Shown one piece after another: positions 51,638 through 61,551 of a DNA stretch of 64,000 nt. A program made the translations under genes and the position numbers. Below the pieces are notes generated by a model. That model had not been told where the DNA came from. It was given only the letters and a program-made list of their open reading frames with translations, and did no database searches. The stretch spans positions 992,001-1,056,000 of the forward strand of contig CAVTBM010000008.1 in assembly GCA_963732905.1 (NCBI GenBank), written 5' to 3'. How positions within the stretch are numbered: the first letter of the stretch is position 1; every line of letters begins with the position of its first letter. Origin of the DNA: DASQZK01 sp963732905 (GTDB lineage Bacteria; Bacteroidota; Bacteroidia; Bacteroidales; GCA-2748055).

Positions 51638-53524
51638 TTACTTTCTCATGTCCTGAATGGTCCTGATAAGAAAAACGGCTGTGAAGAAACTGAATATCAT
51701 TATATAAACCAGTCGTTTTTCCGAAAGGTTCTGATATCTGTTCAGAATGAAAGGCAGAAATACCTCTTCAGCCGTCTTCAGTGGTTTAAAATGTATCTGA
51801 TCCAGTACGGCAGGATCCGGAAAGTTCCCATCCTTCCACACTTTTTCAATTTTCCCGTGCCGGAGCATGACCATCAATATTTCCCGGTAGTCAGTAATGT
51901 CAAGTGCTTCAGCGGGTACATGAAAAAATTCAACCGGACTGACAAATTCATCTGTAAAACGCTGGATATCCTCATCAGGCAGAGAGGTCAACCCATAAAC
52001 ATCAAACGGCATTTTAAGATGGTCACCGGCAAGTCCGGCAAAGATATTCATTTTCTTCAGCAGCACCGGATCGGTCTCAGAAGGAGAACGAAGGAATATC
52101 AGGAAACTGACATTTGGATTGGTGAGGGCCATTTCAGTGTAATCCATCCCATATATGGAGGTGATTTTAAGATCTTCCAGTGGTGACCGGAAGCCGCCGG
52201 GGATCTTTTTGGTTTCGGAATCTTTGAAAACCCAGTTGTCGTTATTCCTCGGGAAATTTTCCATGGTATAAGAAGCAACACTATCGGTATGAATATTACG
52301 GTATTTCAGGATCGTTTCGAGTTTTCCCGGCATGGTACCAAAAGGAGGACTGGCTATGGCGTCAGGATCACATCCTTCACATAACGGGTAATCTTCGAAC
52401 ACTGAAATGTAGGCTTTTAGTTCCTCCCTACCCGGAAAGTCTCGGCTTCCCCATTTGCCCAGGATCGTACCATCCTTGATCAGCAGCAATCCAGGGTTGG
52501 ACCTGACAATCGTCTTTAGCGTGATCTCATCTGCAAGACAAAAATCATAATCAATGTCGGTTTCCTGTTTCAACTTACGGAGAACATCCTCGTTGGATGC
52601 GGTGACGGCATAAAAATCCAGGTCGGGGAGTGTTTGCGAAAGATGGAAGAGATCGTCGGCATGTTTAAAGGCGGTCATATCGCCTTTGGCAGCATCATAG
52701 GAAATGAGCAGAAAGGTGAATCCCGTTTCGGAGAGGATATGGCTGGTGATATCAGTCCCGTCAGGAGCCATGATATTGAAATTATGAATAGGTGGTTCAT
52801 AACCTTTCTTAACCAGTTCAGAACTGGCATCCACAAATTGCCACATCAGGGTATCCCTCGGAAAATTCTCCATGTTAAACTCTTTTTCTTCACCCGTCTT
52901 CCGGTTTTTATAAATAAGATGGGTGGCATATTCATCTTCAGGGGCATCTTCAGGAACAGCCATCCCTTCACTGATATTCTTTCCAACTGAATAGGGTCTG
53001 AAATCGAGCAAAGGCAAATGGATATAATTGTAAAAGGAGAAACCAGCAACGCCTGCAAAAAACATGACCACGACAGCCCATTCGGTCAACGGGCCATGGA
53101 GCATATCATATTTATTACGTCCGGCAAATATGATGATCACAAAAATCATCAGAATGACATTCTTAAAAAATGTCTCCCAGTTGGTCAGGATCAGGGCATC
53201 ACCAAAACAGCCGCAGTCGGTCACAGGGTTGGTCAGAGCCAGAATAAACGTCAGCGCGGTAAAGAAAGACATAAACAGAAGGAGTACCCAGGCAGCCACT
53301 CGCATACGATACCCAAGGATTAGTGTGATACCCAGGACCAGCTCGATAGAAGAGAGCAGAATGGCAAGAGGAAGAGCTGCCGGTTCCAGAAAGCCGATAT
53401 GAAAGGCATTGAAGTAGTCTGTAAATTTGTAGGTTGAACCCAGTGGATCGACAGCCTTCACGAAGCCTGAAAAGACAAATACCATTCCGGCAATCAGCCG
53501 GCTGATCAACCTTAAAGTTTTCAT
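51638..53524 (-). CDS. DoxX-like membrane protein with duplicated periplasmic module (BT_3928 type)
   Basis: A 628-aa protein. The first about 150 residues are a DoxX/MauE-type bundle of four membrane segments (GMVFVFSGFVKAVDPLGSTYKFTDYF, ITLILGYRM, ALTNPVTDCGCFGDALILTNWETFFKN). Then come two related soluble modules: about 210-400 and about 420-590, both starting with a MENFPR motif and a thioredoxin-like beta core. The second is more diverged. A C-terminal membrane segment follows (about 600-622). Relatives that I recall in Bacteroides are shorter and have one module. The enzyme may move electrons or fold proteins across the membrane. It overlaps the tmk end by no bases (gap 2 bp) and ends 1 bp before the permease's longer start. 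Confidence 0.78.
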   Translation of the reverse strand: MKTLRLISRLIAGMVFVFSGFVKAVDPLGSTYKFTDYFNAFHIGFLEPAALPLAILLSSIELVLGITLILGYRMRVAAWVLLLFMSFFTALTFILALTNPVTDCGCFGDALILTNWETFFKNVILMIFVIIIFAGRNKYDMLHGPLTEWAVVVMFFAGVAGFSFYNYIHLPLLDFRPYSVGKNISEGMAVPEDAPEDEYATHLIYKNRKTGEEKEFNMENFPRDTLMWQFVDASSELVKKGYEPPIHNFNIMAPDGTDITSHILSETGFTFLLISYDAAKGDMTAFKHADDLFHLSQTLPDLDFYAVTASNEDVLRKLKQETDIDYDFCLADEITLKTIVRSNPGLLLIKDGTILGKWGSRDFPGREELKAYISVFEDYPLCEGCDPDAIASPPFGTMPGKLETILKYRNIHTDSVASYTMENFPRNNDNWVFKDSETKKIPGGFRSPLEDLKITSIYGMDYTEMALTNPNVSFLIFLRSPSETDPVLLKKMNIFAGLAGDHLKMPFDVYGLTSLPDEDIQRFTDEFVSPVEFFHVPAEALDITDYREILMVMLRHGKIEKVWKDGNFPDPAVLDQIHFKPLKTAEEVFLPFILNRYQNLSEKRLVYIMIFSFFTAVFLIRTIQDMRK

Positions 53525-53526
53525 AA

Positions 53527-54198
53527 TCAGAAAATCATTTTAATGATATTTTGAGATATTTCACGGGGAGACAGCATTTGTCCGCCTGCATCGGTACAGT
53601 TCAGGATATGGTAGCCGGGAATTTCATCTTTAAGGGAAAGGTAAATCTCCCTGACTTTTTTCTGAAAATCGAGATTACTTTCATGAATGTCGGCTGCACC
53701 TCTGAGATATTCGCGGTCTTCCCCGGTCCGGTTATTAAGGAGTTGCTTCGAGGTAAATGAAAAAGGCACATCGAGAAAAATATTCAGGTCGGGCACCGGT
53801 AGTTTATTATACGAATATTCGAGATTCATTATCCAGTCCTTCAGTTGAAGAGCCTTATCCGCGTCTTTCAGCTTTGCGCACTGAAAGGCAATATTGGAGA
53901 TGACATACCGGTCAGCCAGTACGAGATAATCATCCTTACGCCATTGCCGGATCATACTCTTGGCTGTATTCCTGTCACCGGCATAAATCAGGGCAATCAG
54001 GTAAGGGTCCACTTCACTTATCTCGCCCATTTCGCCCCGGAGGAATCGTGCGATCAGCTCTCCGTACACCGGAGAATCGGTGCGTGGAAAATGTAGGTAC
54101 TTAAACCCGATATTCTCCCGCTTAAAATAATCCTTCAACATGTTTATCTGGGTAGATTTCCCGGATCCGTCGAGGCCTTCGATAACAATGAAATTCAT
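53527..54198 (-). CDS. tmk: Thymidylate kinase
   Basis: Phosphorylates dTMP to dTDP. The 223-aa protein has the P-loop GLDGSGKST (8-16), the segment RFLRGEMGEISEVDPYLIALIYAGDRN, the LADRYVISNIAFQ motif, and lid region LLNNRTGEDREYLRGAADIHE. Length normal. It is the first gene of the operon tmk-DoxX-permease-tpiA-prmA-1492-aa gene and is divergent from folP, 74 bp away. Confidence 0.95.
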   Translation of the reverse strand: MNFIVIEGLDGSGKSTQINMLKDYFKRENIGFKYLHFPRTDSPVYGELIARFLRGEMGEISEVDPYLIALIYAGDRNTAKSMIRQWRKDDYLVLADRYVISNIAFQCAKLKDADKALQLKDWIMNLEYSYNKLPVPDLNIFLDVPFSFTSKQLLNNRTGEDREYLRGAADIHESNLDFQKKVREIYLSLKDEIPGYHILNCTDAGGQMLSPREISQNIIKMIF

Positions 54199-54239
54199 TT
54201 GTTGATAAGTGATTTAATCCAAATCAGGGTTCAATTGAT

Positions 54240-54247
54240 TACCTTTG
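54240..54247 (+). promoter_or_regulatory. Candidate -7 box TACCTTTG of folP-cdaA
   Basis: TACCTTTG matches TAnnTTTG exactly, 25 nt before the folP ATG at 54273. No -33 box at usual spacing is seen. Confidence 0.5.
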
Positions 54248-54272
54248 TATTTTGGATAAATAAAAAATTGAA

Positions 54273-55148
54273 ATGGTTTTTAAAGATACATTTTTTTCAA
54301 GAAATCTCAGTATCAATTGCCGGGGCAAACTCATGGATTTAAATGAGCCCAGGGTCATGGGCATCCTGAACGTAACACCGGATTCCTTTTATGACGGCGG
54401 AAAATACACGGATAAGGAAAGCATTGCCGGAAGGATTGATCAGATCGTCGGTGAGGGTGCCGATATCATAGACATCGGAGCATACTCAACCCGTCCCGGA
54501 GCTGAAGAGATCAGTGCGGAGATGGAACTTTCAAGGCTGTTACCTGCCTTTGAGCTGATGCGGAAGATGTATCCGGAGTTTCCTGTATCGATCGATACAT
54601 TCAGAACGGAAGTAATAAGCCGGGTATCCAGGGAATTTGAGATCGATATGGTCAACGATATTACCGGCGGCAGCGGCGATCCCGGGATGTATGACCTGGT
54701 TGCAGAAAGGAAGTTGCCGTACATCCTTATGCATATCCAGGGGACGCCCCGGAACATGCAGAAAAATCCGGAATACAATGATGTAGTGAATGACATCATG
54801 AAGTTTTTTGCAGAACGTGTTGAACAGCTTATCAGCAAAGGCGTTAATGATATCATCCTGGATCCGGGATTCGGGTTCGGCAAGACCCTCGGGCACAATT
54901 ACAAACTGATGGCCTCACTCGAAGTTTTCCGGAGTTTTGAGTTGCCTTTGCTCGTCGGTGTCTCGCGTAAATCGATGACATACAAGCTTCTGAATACCGA
55001 CAAGTCGGATGCGCTGAACGGTACGACTGTTTTACATACCTATGCGCTGCTGAAGGGAGCAAATATCCTGAGAGTACATGACGTGAAGGAAGCTGTGGAA
55101 ACGGTTCAGGTGTACAATTTTTTACATAAGATGGAAAAACAGGGCTAA
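54273..55148 (+). CDS. folP: Dihydropteroate synthase
   Basis: Joins p-aminobenzoate to the pterin pyrophosphate in folate synthesis. The 291-aa protein has VMGILNVTPDSFYDGG, DIGAYSTRPGAEE, VNDITGG, and DPGFGFGKT, plus KSMTYK near the end. The ATG at 54273 gives the typical leader residues before the first motif. It lies 39 bp before cdaA, a pairing also seen in other Bacteroidota. Confidence 0.96.
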   Translation: MVFKDTFFSRNLSINCRGKLMDLNEPRVMGILNVTPDSFYDGGKYTDKESIAGRIDQIVGEGADIIDIGAYSTRPGAEEISAEMELSRLLPAFELMRKMYPEFPVSIDTFRTEVISRVSREFEIDMVNDITGGSGDPGMYDLVAERKLPYILMHIQGTPRNMQKNPEYNDVVNDIMKFFAERVEQLISKGVNDIILDPGFGFGKTLGHNYKLMASLEVFRSFELPLLVGVSRKSMTYKLLNTDKSDALNGTTVLHTYALLKGANILRVHDVKEAVETVQVYNFLHKMEKQG

Positions 55149-55187
55149 ATTCCCTGTAATTGTTAAATTTGCTCTGACAGAAAGCGC

Positions 55188-55973
55188 ATGATTTCTCTTT
55201 TCATCCATATACGCATTCTTGACATCCTGGATATTTTCCTGGTGGCCTTGCTGATGTATCAGTTGTATATGCTGGTGCGTGGAACCGTTGCAATTAATAT
55301 TATTATCGGTATTCTCGCAATCTATTTTATCTGGGGTATCGTCAAGATGCTCAAGATGGAATTGCTTAGCAGCATCCTGGGGCAGGTTATCGGTGTGGGA
55401 GTGATAGCGCTGATCATCGTTTTCCAGCAGGAGATAAGGCGGTTTCTGATTTTTATTGGCGCGAGGTATATCACACGGAACAGGATCCGTTTTGAACACA
55501 TGTTACGTATGGATTTCGACACCCGGCCACAGGTCAGGCTCCGCTCTATATTGAAAGCTGTGATCAGTCTCGCCGGCAGCCGAACCGGTGCTCTTATCGT
55601 GATCAAGGCCAAGTCAACGCTGGACATTTATGCACAAGCCGGTGACGTCCTGGATGCCGATACATCGAGCCGCCTCATTCTCAGTATATTTAACAAGCTA
55701 AGTCCGTTACACGACGGTGCCATCATAATCGACAGTGAAAAAATCTCAGCAGCCAGGGTTGTTCTTCCGGTCACGGATAATCCCGACCTGCCTCCTGAAT
55801 TCGGACTCAGACACAGGGCTGCCATTGGTATCACAGAACTCACCGATGCCGTAGTCATCGTGGTCTCTGAAGAAACCGGTCAAATTTCTTTTGCACAAAA
55901 CGGGAGAATATATAACAACCTGAGCCCGAAGGAGCTCCTGACCAGGCTGGAAAATGAATTTCAGGGTGTCTGA
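55188..55973 (+). CDS. cdaA: Membrane-bound diadenylate cyclase (CdaA)
   Basis: Makes cyclic di-AMP from two ATP. The 261-aa protein has three N-terminal membrane segments (about 10-29, 36-52, 64-80) and the DAC domain from about residue 100: ALIVIKAKSTLD, LHDGAIIID (the DGA motif), and FGLRHRAAIG (the RHR motif). Both active-site motifs are intact, so the cyclase should work. It follows folP by 39 bp, likely on the same transcript. Confidence 0.95.
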   Translation: MISLFIHIRILDILDIFLVALLMYQLYMLVRGTVAINIIIGILAIYFIWGIVKMLKMELLSSILGQVIGVGVIALIIVFQQEIRRFLIFIGARYITRNRIRFEHMLRMDFDTRPQVRLRSILKAVISLAGSRTGALIVIKAKSTLDIYAQAGDVLDADTSSRLILSIFNKLSPLHDGAIIIDSEKISAARVVLPVTDNPDLPPEFGLRHRAAIGITELTDAVVIVVSEETGQISFAQNGRIYNNLSPKELLTRLENEFQGV

Positions 55974-55982
55974 TATACAGGT

Positions 55983-56630
55983 CTAATTTTGTTGGTGCCG
56001 TTTGAATAAAAAGGTGGCATGGTGTTCCTCTCCCCTTATCAAACGGCCGATGTTCTTCCTGTGGGTAACTAAAAGAAGAACAGAAACCAAAAGAGAAAAT
56101 ATGTTCAGCAGGGTAAAATGAGAATTGAAGACGAAAATGATCCAAACCGGGAAAGAAAGTCCGGCCACCATTGAACCCACGGAAAAGATCTGAAACAGCA
56201 GCAGTACCAGCAGGAAAACACCTGCTGCACAGAGTGTGGCGAGAGGCTGTATGGCGAAAAGTACTCCAAATATTGTAGCTACCCCTTTTCCACCACGAAA
56301 ACCGGCATAGACCGGAAAAATATGTCCAATCACGGCAAGGATGCCAAGAATGATAGCTACGTTGATATAAGCCTCAGAGCCTTTGGGGTAAAGATGAAAC
56401 AGTGAGGCATATTCAACAGACATCCATCCTTTAAAAACATCAAAGATCAGTACGGGAATACCTGTTTTCAGGCCCAGGACCCGCATAGTGTTGCTGGCAC
56501 CTGCATTTCCACTTCCATGTTCCCTGACGTCGATTGCATGAAACAACTTTCCAATCCATACCGCGGTCGGAATGGCTCCTGTAAGGTAGGCCAGTGCCAT
56601 TGCCAGCACCATAGCTAAAGTATGATTCAT
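55983..56630 (-). CDS. plsY: Glycerol-3-phosphate acyltransferase
   Basis: PlsY acylates glycerol 3-phosphate at position 1 from acyl phosphate, in the inner membrane. The 215-aa protein has at least five membrane segments, GSGNAGASNTMR and VYAGFRGGKGVATIFG, two signature loops of the family. The ATG at 56630 is used; a GTG directly before it (56633) is also in frame. AAGGAGAG lies just upstream of the start. It converges with cdaA, 9 bp away. Confidence 0.93.
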   Translation of the reverse strand: MNHTLAMVLAMALAYLTGAIPTAVWIGKLFHAIDVREHGSGNAGASNTMRVLGLKTGIPVLIFDVFKGWMSVEYASLFHLYPKGSEAYINVAIILGILAVIGHIFPVYAGFRGGKGVATIFGVLFAIQPLATLCAAGVFLLVLLLFQIFSVGSMVAGLSFPVWIIFVFNSHFTLLNIFSLLVSVLLLVTHRKNIGRLIRGEEHHATFLFKRHQQN

Positions 56631-56995
56631 CACTCTCCTTGTTTGGGGGACTAAAATATAATTATCTATCCATATATTAAACTATCGGGATACTTTTTAT
56701 GCTCTTCATCGCCTGAAAAGGAATACATTCATAAATAAATCACTGACTGCCAGTTTAAATGAGATTGTCTCATATGTCAAAGAATAAGAAATTAAACTTA
56801 CAGTTTGAAAGTTACAGCATCCCGGTACTCCTCTTTGCCTCCCTCCGATCAGGAGCATCCGCCCGATCTCGCATGATTCGGATAGTATTAAGACAGGAGT
56901 ACTTAACGATTTTACTTCGCAAATTCCTGACACAAACTTTTCAGACATCCTCCTCATTCCACAGGGAAAAAGTCTGGATCAGGAGATGAATCGTT
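56631..56995. other. Intergenic region between plsY and pckA, nothing recognised
   Basis: About 365 AT-rich bp. Reading frames of 60-80 codons on both strands have no recognisable motifs or start context. It probably holds the plsY promoter. Confidence 0.4.
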
Positions 56996-58618
56996 TCAGT
57001 CGATTTTTGGTCCGGCAGTGTCTGCAAGTCTTACAGCGGCATCATTATCTACAAAATGTCTGAAATTCTCGATAAAACGGCTGGCCAGAGATTTTGCAGC
57101 AGTATCCCATTCTCCAGGGTCCTTCCAAAGGTTTCTCGGGTTCAGGATAAGGTCGTTGCAGCCTTCCACGTGCACGGGTATGCTGAGGTTAAAATAGGGG
57201 ATCGTCTGGTATTTCACATCCAACAGTGATCCGTTTAGAATGGCGTCGATGATGGCTCTTGTGGAAGGAATATCGATACGTTTCCCGACACCGACAGGTC
57301 CGCCAACCCAACCCGTATTGACCAGCCAGGCAGTTGAACCATGTTCCTTCATTTTCTTTGTCAGCAGTTCGGCATAGACCGTCGGATCAAGCAACAGAAA
57401 TGCCGCACCGAAGCAAGCGGAAAATGAAGGCTGAGGTTCATTGATTCCTCTTTCAGTCCCGGCCACCTTAGCTGTATAGCCGCTGATGAAATGATATTGG
57501 GTTTGCTCTGGGCTCAATTTTGAAACCGGCGGCAGCACACCAAAAGCATCAGCCGTCAGGAAGATCACGTTATGGGCGTGCCCGGCTTTCGAAACGGGTT
57601 TGACAATATTCCGGATGTGATAAATGGGATAGGAAACCCTGGTATTCTTGGTTTTCGAATCATCAGAGAAATCGATGCTTCCGTCTTCTTTCACCACGAC
57701 ATTTTCAAGCAGGGCATCGCGTTTAATGGCTTTATAGATATCCGGTTCTTTTTCCGGGTCAAGGTCTATGGTCTTGGCATAACAACCCCCTTCGAAGTTG
57801 AAGACTCCGTCATCATCCCAACCATGTTCATCATCCCCGATCAATGCCCGGTTCGGTTCGGCTGAAAGAGTGGTCTTTCCGGTTCCCGAGAGCCCGAAAA
57901 ATATAGCTGTGTCCCCGTTATTTCCGACATTTGCCGAGCAGTGCATGGTGGCAATACCTTTCAAAGGAAGGAAATAGTTCATCACCGAGAAGATACCTTT
58001 TTTCATTTCACCGCCGTACCAGCTTCCGCCGATGCAGGCCATTCTTTCTTTCAGGTTGAAAACGGCGAATACTTCGCTGTTCAGCCCGTGTTCTTTCCAC
58101 CGTGGATTTTCTGTTTTGGAAGCATTCAACACCACGAAGTCAGGTTTAAATGTGTCCATCTCTTCTTCGGTGGGCCTGATGAACATGTTTTTTACAAAAT
58201 GAGCCTGCCATGCCACTTCCATGATAAATCTGACACTCAAACGTGTTTCAGGATTAGCCCCGGCGAAACCGTCCTGGACATACAATTTTTTACCAGAAAG
58301 CTGGTCTGTGGAAATTTTTTTAAGATCGTCCCAAACTTCAGGTGAGATGGGCTTGTTATCTGAGGCTTTCCGTTTTTCGTTTTTCCACCAGATATTCTCC
58401 ACAGAAGTTTCTTCCCTGACGATGTACTTATCTTTCGGTGAACGGCCTGTGAAACATCCTGTATCGACAGATACTGCACCAAGGTTGGTCACGATCCCTT
58501 TTTCAAAGCCTTCAAGAGCCGGGTTTGTTTCATGTTTAAAAAATTCATCGTAGGAAAGATTATGATAAATATCTTTTACATCAGTAATCCCGTAAACATT
58601 CAGATCAAGTTTTTTCAT
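56996..58618 (-). CDS. pckA: Phosphoenolpyruvate carboxykinase (ATP)
   Basis: Interconverts oxaloacetate and PEP with ATP. The 540-aa protein has the P-loop GLSGTGKTTLSAEP, the metal region GDDEHGWDDDGVFNFEGGCYAK, DLDPEKEPDIYKAI, YPIYHIRNI, and a CFTGRSPKDKY segment near residue 55. Length is normal. In anaerobic Bacteroidota this enzyme often runs in the PEP to oxaloacetate direction. ppdK lies upstream in the same direction, separated by a terminator, and pckA has its own -7 box. Confidence 0.97.
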   Translation of the reverse strand: MKKLDLNVYGITDVKDIYHNLSYDEFFKHETNPALEGFEKGIVTNLGAVSVDTGCFTGRSPKDKYIVREETSVENIWWKNEKRKASDNKPISPEVWDDLKKISTDQLSGKKLYVQDGFAGANPETRLSVRFIMEVAWQAHFVKNMFIRPTEEEMDTFKPDFVVLNASKTENPRWKEHGLNSEVFAVFNLKERMACIGGSWYGGEMKKGIFSVMNYFLPLKGIATMHCSANVGNNGDTAIFFGLSGTGKTTLSAEPNRALIGDDEHGWDDDGVFNFEGGCYAKTIDLDPEKEPDIYKAIKRDALLENVVVKEDGSIDFSDDSKTKNTRVSYPIYHIRNIVKPVSKAGHAHNVIFLTADAFGVLPPVSKLSPEQTQYHFISGYTAKVAGTERGINEPQPSFSACFGAAFLLLDPTVYAELLTKKMKEHGSTAWLVNTGWVGGPVGVGKRIDIPSTRAIIDAILNGSLLDVKYQTIPYFNLSIPVHVEGCNDLILNPRNLWKDPGEWDTAAKSLASRFIENFRHFVDNDAAVRLADTAGPKID

Positions 58619-58663
58619 GCCTCGTATTCAATAAATTATAAAATTAAAACAAAAAATTCCGGC

Positions 58664-58671
58664 CAAATATA
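58664..58671 (-). promoter_or_regulatory. Candidate promoter of pckA (-7 box TATATTTG)
   Basis: On the minus strand TATATTTG matches TAnnTTTG exactly, 45 nt before the ATG. A TTTG (complement at 58694-58697) lies 22 nt upstream as a possible -33 box, at the edge of the ppdK terminator. Confidence 0.5.
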
Positions 58672-58695
58672 CAAAATATCTGTCAGTTGAGCCCA

Positions 58696-58731
58696 AAAAA
58701 GGCGGCAATTCGGAAGAAAAGCCGCCTTTTT
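58696..58731 (-). terminator. Rho-independent terminator of ppdK
   Basis: AAAAAGGCGGC (58696-58706) and GCCGCCTTTTT (58721-58731) form an 11-bp stem with a 14-nt loop; on the minus strand it is followed by T-rich sequence. It lies about 19 nt after the ppdK stop. Confidence 0.9.
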
Positions 58732-58749
58732 AATATCAGATTAAAAGAA

Positions 58750-61476
58750 TCAGGATTCTTTTATTTTAGCCTGTGCTGCTGCAAGTCTGGCAATGGGAAC
58801 ACGGTAAGGTGAACAGCTGACATAGTTCATGCCAACGGAGTGGCAGAATTCTACCGAGCTGGGTTCGCCGCCATGTTCGCCGCAAATACCCACTTTAAGA
58901 TCGGGCCTGGTTGACCGACCCTTCTGGATTCCCATTTTGACGAGCTGACCAACACCTTCCTGGTCAAGAACCTGGAATGGATCATTTTTAAGGATCCCTT
59001 TCTCAAGATATACCGGCAGGAATTTACCGGCATCATCCCTGGAATATCCAAAGGTCATCTGGGTAAGGTCATTGGTTCCAAAGGAGAAAAATTCAGCATC
59101 CTTAGCCACGAGATCGGCGGTAAGTGCAGCCCTCGGGATTTCAATCATCGTACCAACCATATATTCCACTTTGTCGCCTCTTTCTTTGAACACTTTTTCC
59201 GCGGTTTTACGGACGATATCTTCCTGCAACTTATACTCTTTAGCTGTACCGATGAGCGGTATCATAATTTCAGGTTTGGTTACCACGCCTTTCTTTTTCA
59301 GGTTAAGAGCGGCTTCAATAATAGCTCTGGCCTGCATTTCCGTAATTTCGGGATATGTAATTCCAAGCCGGCATCCACGGTGGCCGAGCATCGGGTTAAA
59401 TTCAGCAAGGCTATCCACTTTGGATTTCACTTCTTCGACGGAGATTCCCATTTCAATCGCCATTTCTTTCTGGTTTTCTTCTTCGTGAGGAACAAATTCA
59501 TGAAGAGGGGGATCAAGAAGACGGATGGTCACAGGCAGTCCGTTCATAGCTTCGAGAATACCTTCGAAATCACTTCTCTGCATAGGAAGCAGTAAATCGA
59601 GTGCTTTCCTCCTGCCCTGTTCGTCGGAAGCCAGAATCATTTCGCGCATGGCTTTGATCCGGTCGCCTTCGAAAAACATATGTTCTGTACGGCAGAGTCC
59701 GATACCTTTGGCTCCGAATTTTCTGGCAATGACCGCATCTTTAGGTGTATCGGCATTGGTACGAACGTGCATGCTGGCGTATTTGTCGGCAAGAGTCATC
59801 AGTTCACTAAAATCACCACTGACTTCAGGGTTTTTGGTTTTTATCTGGCCATCATAAACTTCGCCGGTTGAGCCGTTCAGAGAGATAAAGTCTCCTTCTT
59901 TATAAACCATACCTTCAACCGTCATCGTTCTTTCCCGGTAGTTGATCTTGATACCGCCGGCACCGGAAATACAGCATTTGCCCATCCCCCTGGCCACAAC
60001 GGCAGCATGGGAAGTCATTCCGCCCCTGGCAGTGAGGATTCCTCTGGCCAGGTTCATGCCTTTAAGGTCTTCAGGCGAGGTTTCAACACGAACGAGAATG
60101 ACCCGTTCACCCTTACTGGACAGTTCTTCCACTTCGTCGGCAAAAAATACGATCTGACCTGTTGCAGCCCCTGGGGATGCAGGCAGACCTTTGGCTACTA
60201 CTTTAGCGGCTTTAATCTCATCTGTGTCAAAAACCGGATGAAGTAATTCATCGAGTTTATTCGGTTCGATTCTCAACAGGGCCGTTTTTTCATCGATCAC
60301 ACCTTCTCTTAGAAGGTCCATGGCGATTTTCACCATTGAAGCACCGGTACGTTTTCCATTACGGGTCTGGAGCAGCCAGAGTTTTCCTTCCTGGATAGTG
60401 AATTCGAGGTCCTGCATATCGCGATAATGGCCTTCAAGTTTCCTCTGTGTATCGAAAAGGTCATTAAAAACTTTAGGCATCTTTTCTTCAAGTGATGGAT
60501 AATCAGAGACCCGTTCCTGCTCAGAGACACCGGCAAGGCTTGCCCAGCGGAGGGAGCCTTCTTTGGTGATCTGTTGCGGCGTGCGAACACCGGCCACCAC
60601 GTCTTCGCCCTGTGCATTGAGAAGGTACTCACCGTTAAAAATATTTTCACCGGTAGCAGCATCCCTTGTAAAGGCAACGCCGGTACCTGAAGTATCTCCC
60701 ATATTACCGAATACCATTGCCTGTACATTAACAGCTGTACCCCATTCCTCAGGTATACCGTTCAGTTTCCTGTAATAGATAGCTCTGTCATTCATCCAAC
60801 TGTCAAATACGGCCATGACGGCACCCCAGAGTTGTTCCCATGGATCGGACGGAAAATCCCTGCCTGTTTTATCCTTAACAGCTTTCTTAAATTTTACAAC
60901 GAGTTCCTTAAGATCATTTACACTGAGATGTGTATCGAGATCAACTCCACGATCTTCCTTCATTTTTTCAATGATTTCCTCAAAAGGATCAGCATCTTCT
61001 TTGGATTCCGGTTTCAGGCCTAATACCACATCTCCGTACATCTGCACAAAACGGCGGTAGGAATCCCATGCAAATCGCTCATTATTTGTTTTGGCAATCA
61101 GCCCTTTAACGGCGTCATCATTCATCCCGAGGTTGAGAACAGTATCCATCATACCCGGCATGGAAACACGTGCACCTGAACGAACTGACACGAGACATGG
61201 ATTTTCACTGCTACCGAATTTTGTCCCCATAATATTTTCAATATTGCCAACTGAGGCAACGACATCCGCCTTGATCAGGTCAATCACTTTTTCCTGTCCC
61301 AGCTGATTGTATTCGGTACATACTTCAGTGGTAATAGTGAATCCTGGAGGAACGGGAACACCAATGAGATTCATTTCTGCAAGATTGGCTCCTTTCCCGC
61401 CCAATAAATTTTTCATGTCAGCTCTACCTTCAGCACTTTTATTGCCGAAAGTGTAAACGCGTTTTACTTGTGACAT
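58750..61476 (-). CDS. ppdK: Pyruvate, phosphate dikinase
   Basis: Converts pyruvate, ATP and phosphate to PEP, AMP and PPi. The 908-aa protein has the ATP-grasp nucleotide domain (KNLLGGKGANLAEMNLIGVPVPPGFTIT), the central phosphohistidine loop LTARGGMTSHAAVVARGMGK with the catalytic His, and the PEP barrel domain with VGTMIEIPRAALTADL and the catalytic Cys in ICGEHGGEPSS. Length is normal. Together with pckA it allows PEP formation and interconversion with pyruvate and oxaloacetate. Upstream sequence has a well-spaced promoter and an AGGAG. Confidence 0.98.
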   Translation of the reverse strand: MSQVKRVYTFGNKSAEGRADMKNLLGGKGANLAEMNLIGVPVPPGFTITTEVCTEYNQLGQEKVIDLIKADVVASVGNIENIMGTKFGSSENPCLVSVRSGARVSMPGMMDTVLNLGMNDDAVKGLIAKTNNERFAWDSYRRFVQMYGDVVLGLKPESKEDADPFEEIIEKMKEDRGVDLDTHLSVNDLKELVVKFKKAVKDKTGRDFPSDPWEQLWGAVMAVFDSWMNDRAIYYRKLNGIPEEWGTAVNVQAMVFGNMGDTSGTGVAFTRDAATGENIFNGEYLLNAQGEDVVAGVRTPQQITKEGSLRWASLAGVSEQERVSDYPSLEEKMPKVFNDLFDTQRKLEGHYRDMQDLEFTIQEGKLWLLQTRNGKRTGASMVKIAMDLLREGVIDEKTALLRIEPNKLDELLHPVFDTDEIKAAKVVAKGLPASPGAATGQIVFFADEVEELSSKGERVILVRVETSPEDLKGMNLARGILTARGGMTSHAAVVARGMGKCCISGAGGIKINYRERTMTVEGMVYKEGDFISLNGSTGEVYDGQIKTKNPEVSGDFSELMTLADKYASMHVRTNADTPKDAVIARKFGAKGIGLCRTEHMFFEGDRIKAMREMILASDEQGRRKALDLLLPMQRSDFEGILEAMNGLPVTIRLLDPPLHEFVPHEEENQKEMAIEMGISVEEVKSKVDSLAEFNPMLGHRGCRLGITYPEITEMQARAIIEAALNLKKKGVVTKPEIMIPLIGTAKEYKLQEDIVRKTAEKVFKERGDKVEYMVGTMIEIPRAALTADLVAKDAEFFSFGTNDLTQMTFGYSRDDAGKFLPVYLEKGILKNDPFQVLDQEGVGQLVKMGIQKGRSTRPDLKVGICGEHGGEPSSVEFCHSVGMNYVSCSPYRVPIARLAAAQAKIKES

Positions 61477-61512
61477 TTTTGATCTCCTTTCTTTTCTTAT
61501 TTATTATAAATG

Positions 61513-61532
61513 AACTATTTACCTAAATAGTT
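61513..61532 (-). promoter_or_regulatory. 20-bp AT-rich dyad in the ppdK leader
   Basis: AACTATTTA and TAAATAGTT, separated by two bases, form a perfect 9-bp dyad between the -7 box and the ATG of ppdK. As an AT-rich inverted repeat it looks more like a protein-binding operator than an RNA hairpin. Role unknown. Confidence 0.5.
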
Positions 61533-61551
61533 TGATTTTTTTTCAAGATTA

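Noticed and set aside
56706..56989. ORFs of 76 and 83 codons on opposite strands between plsY and pckA
   Set aside because: Neither has a motif or start signal, and they overlap each other.
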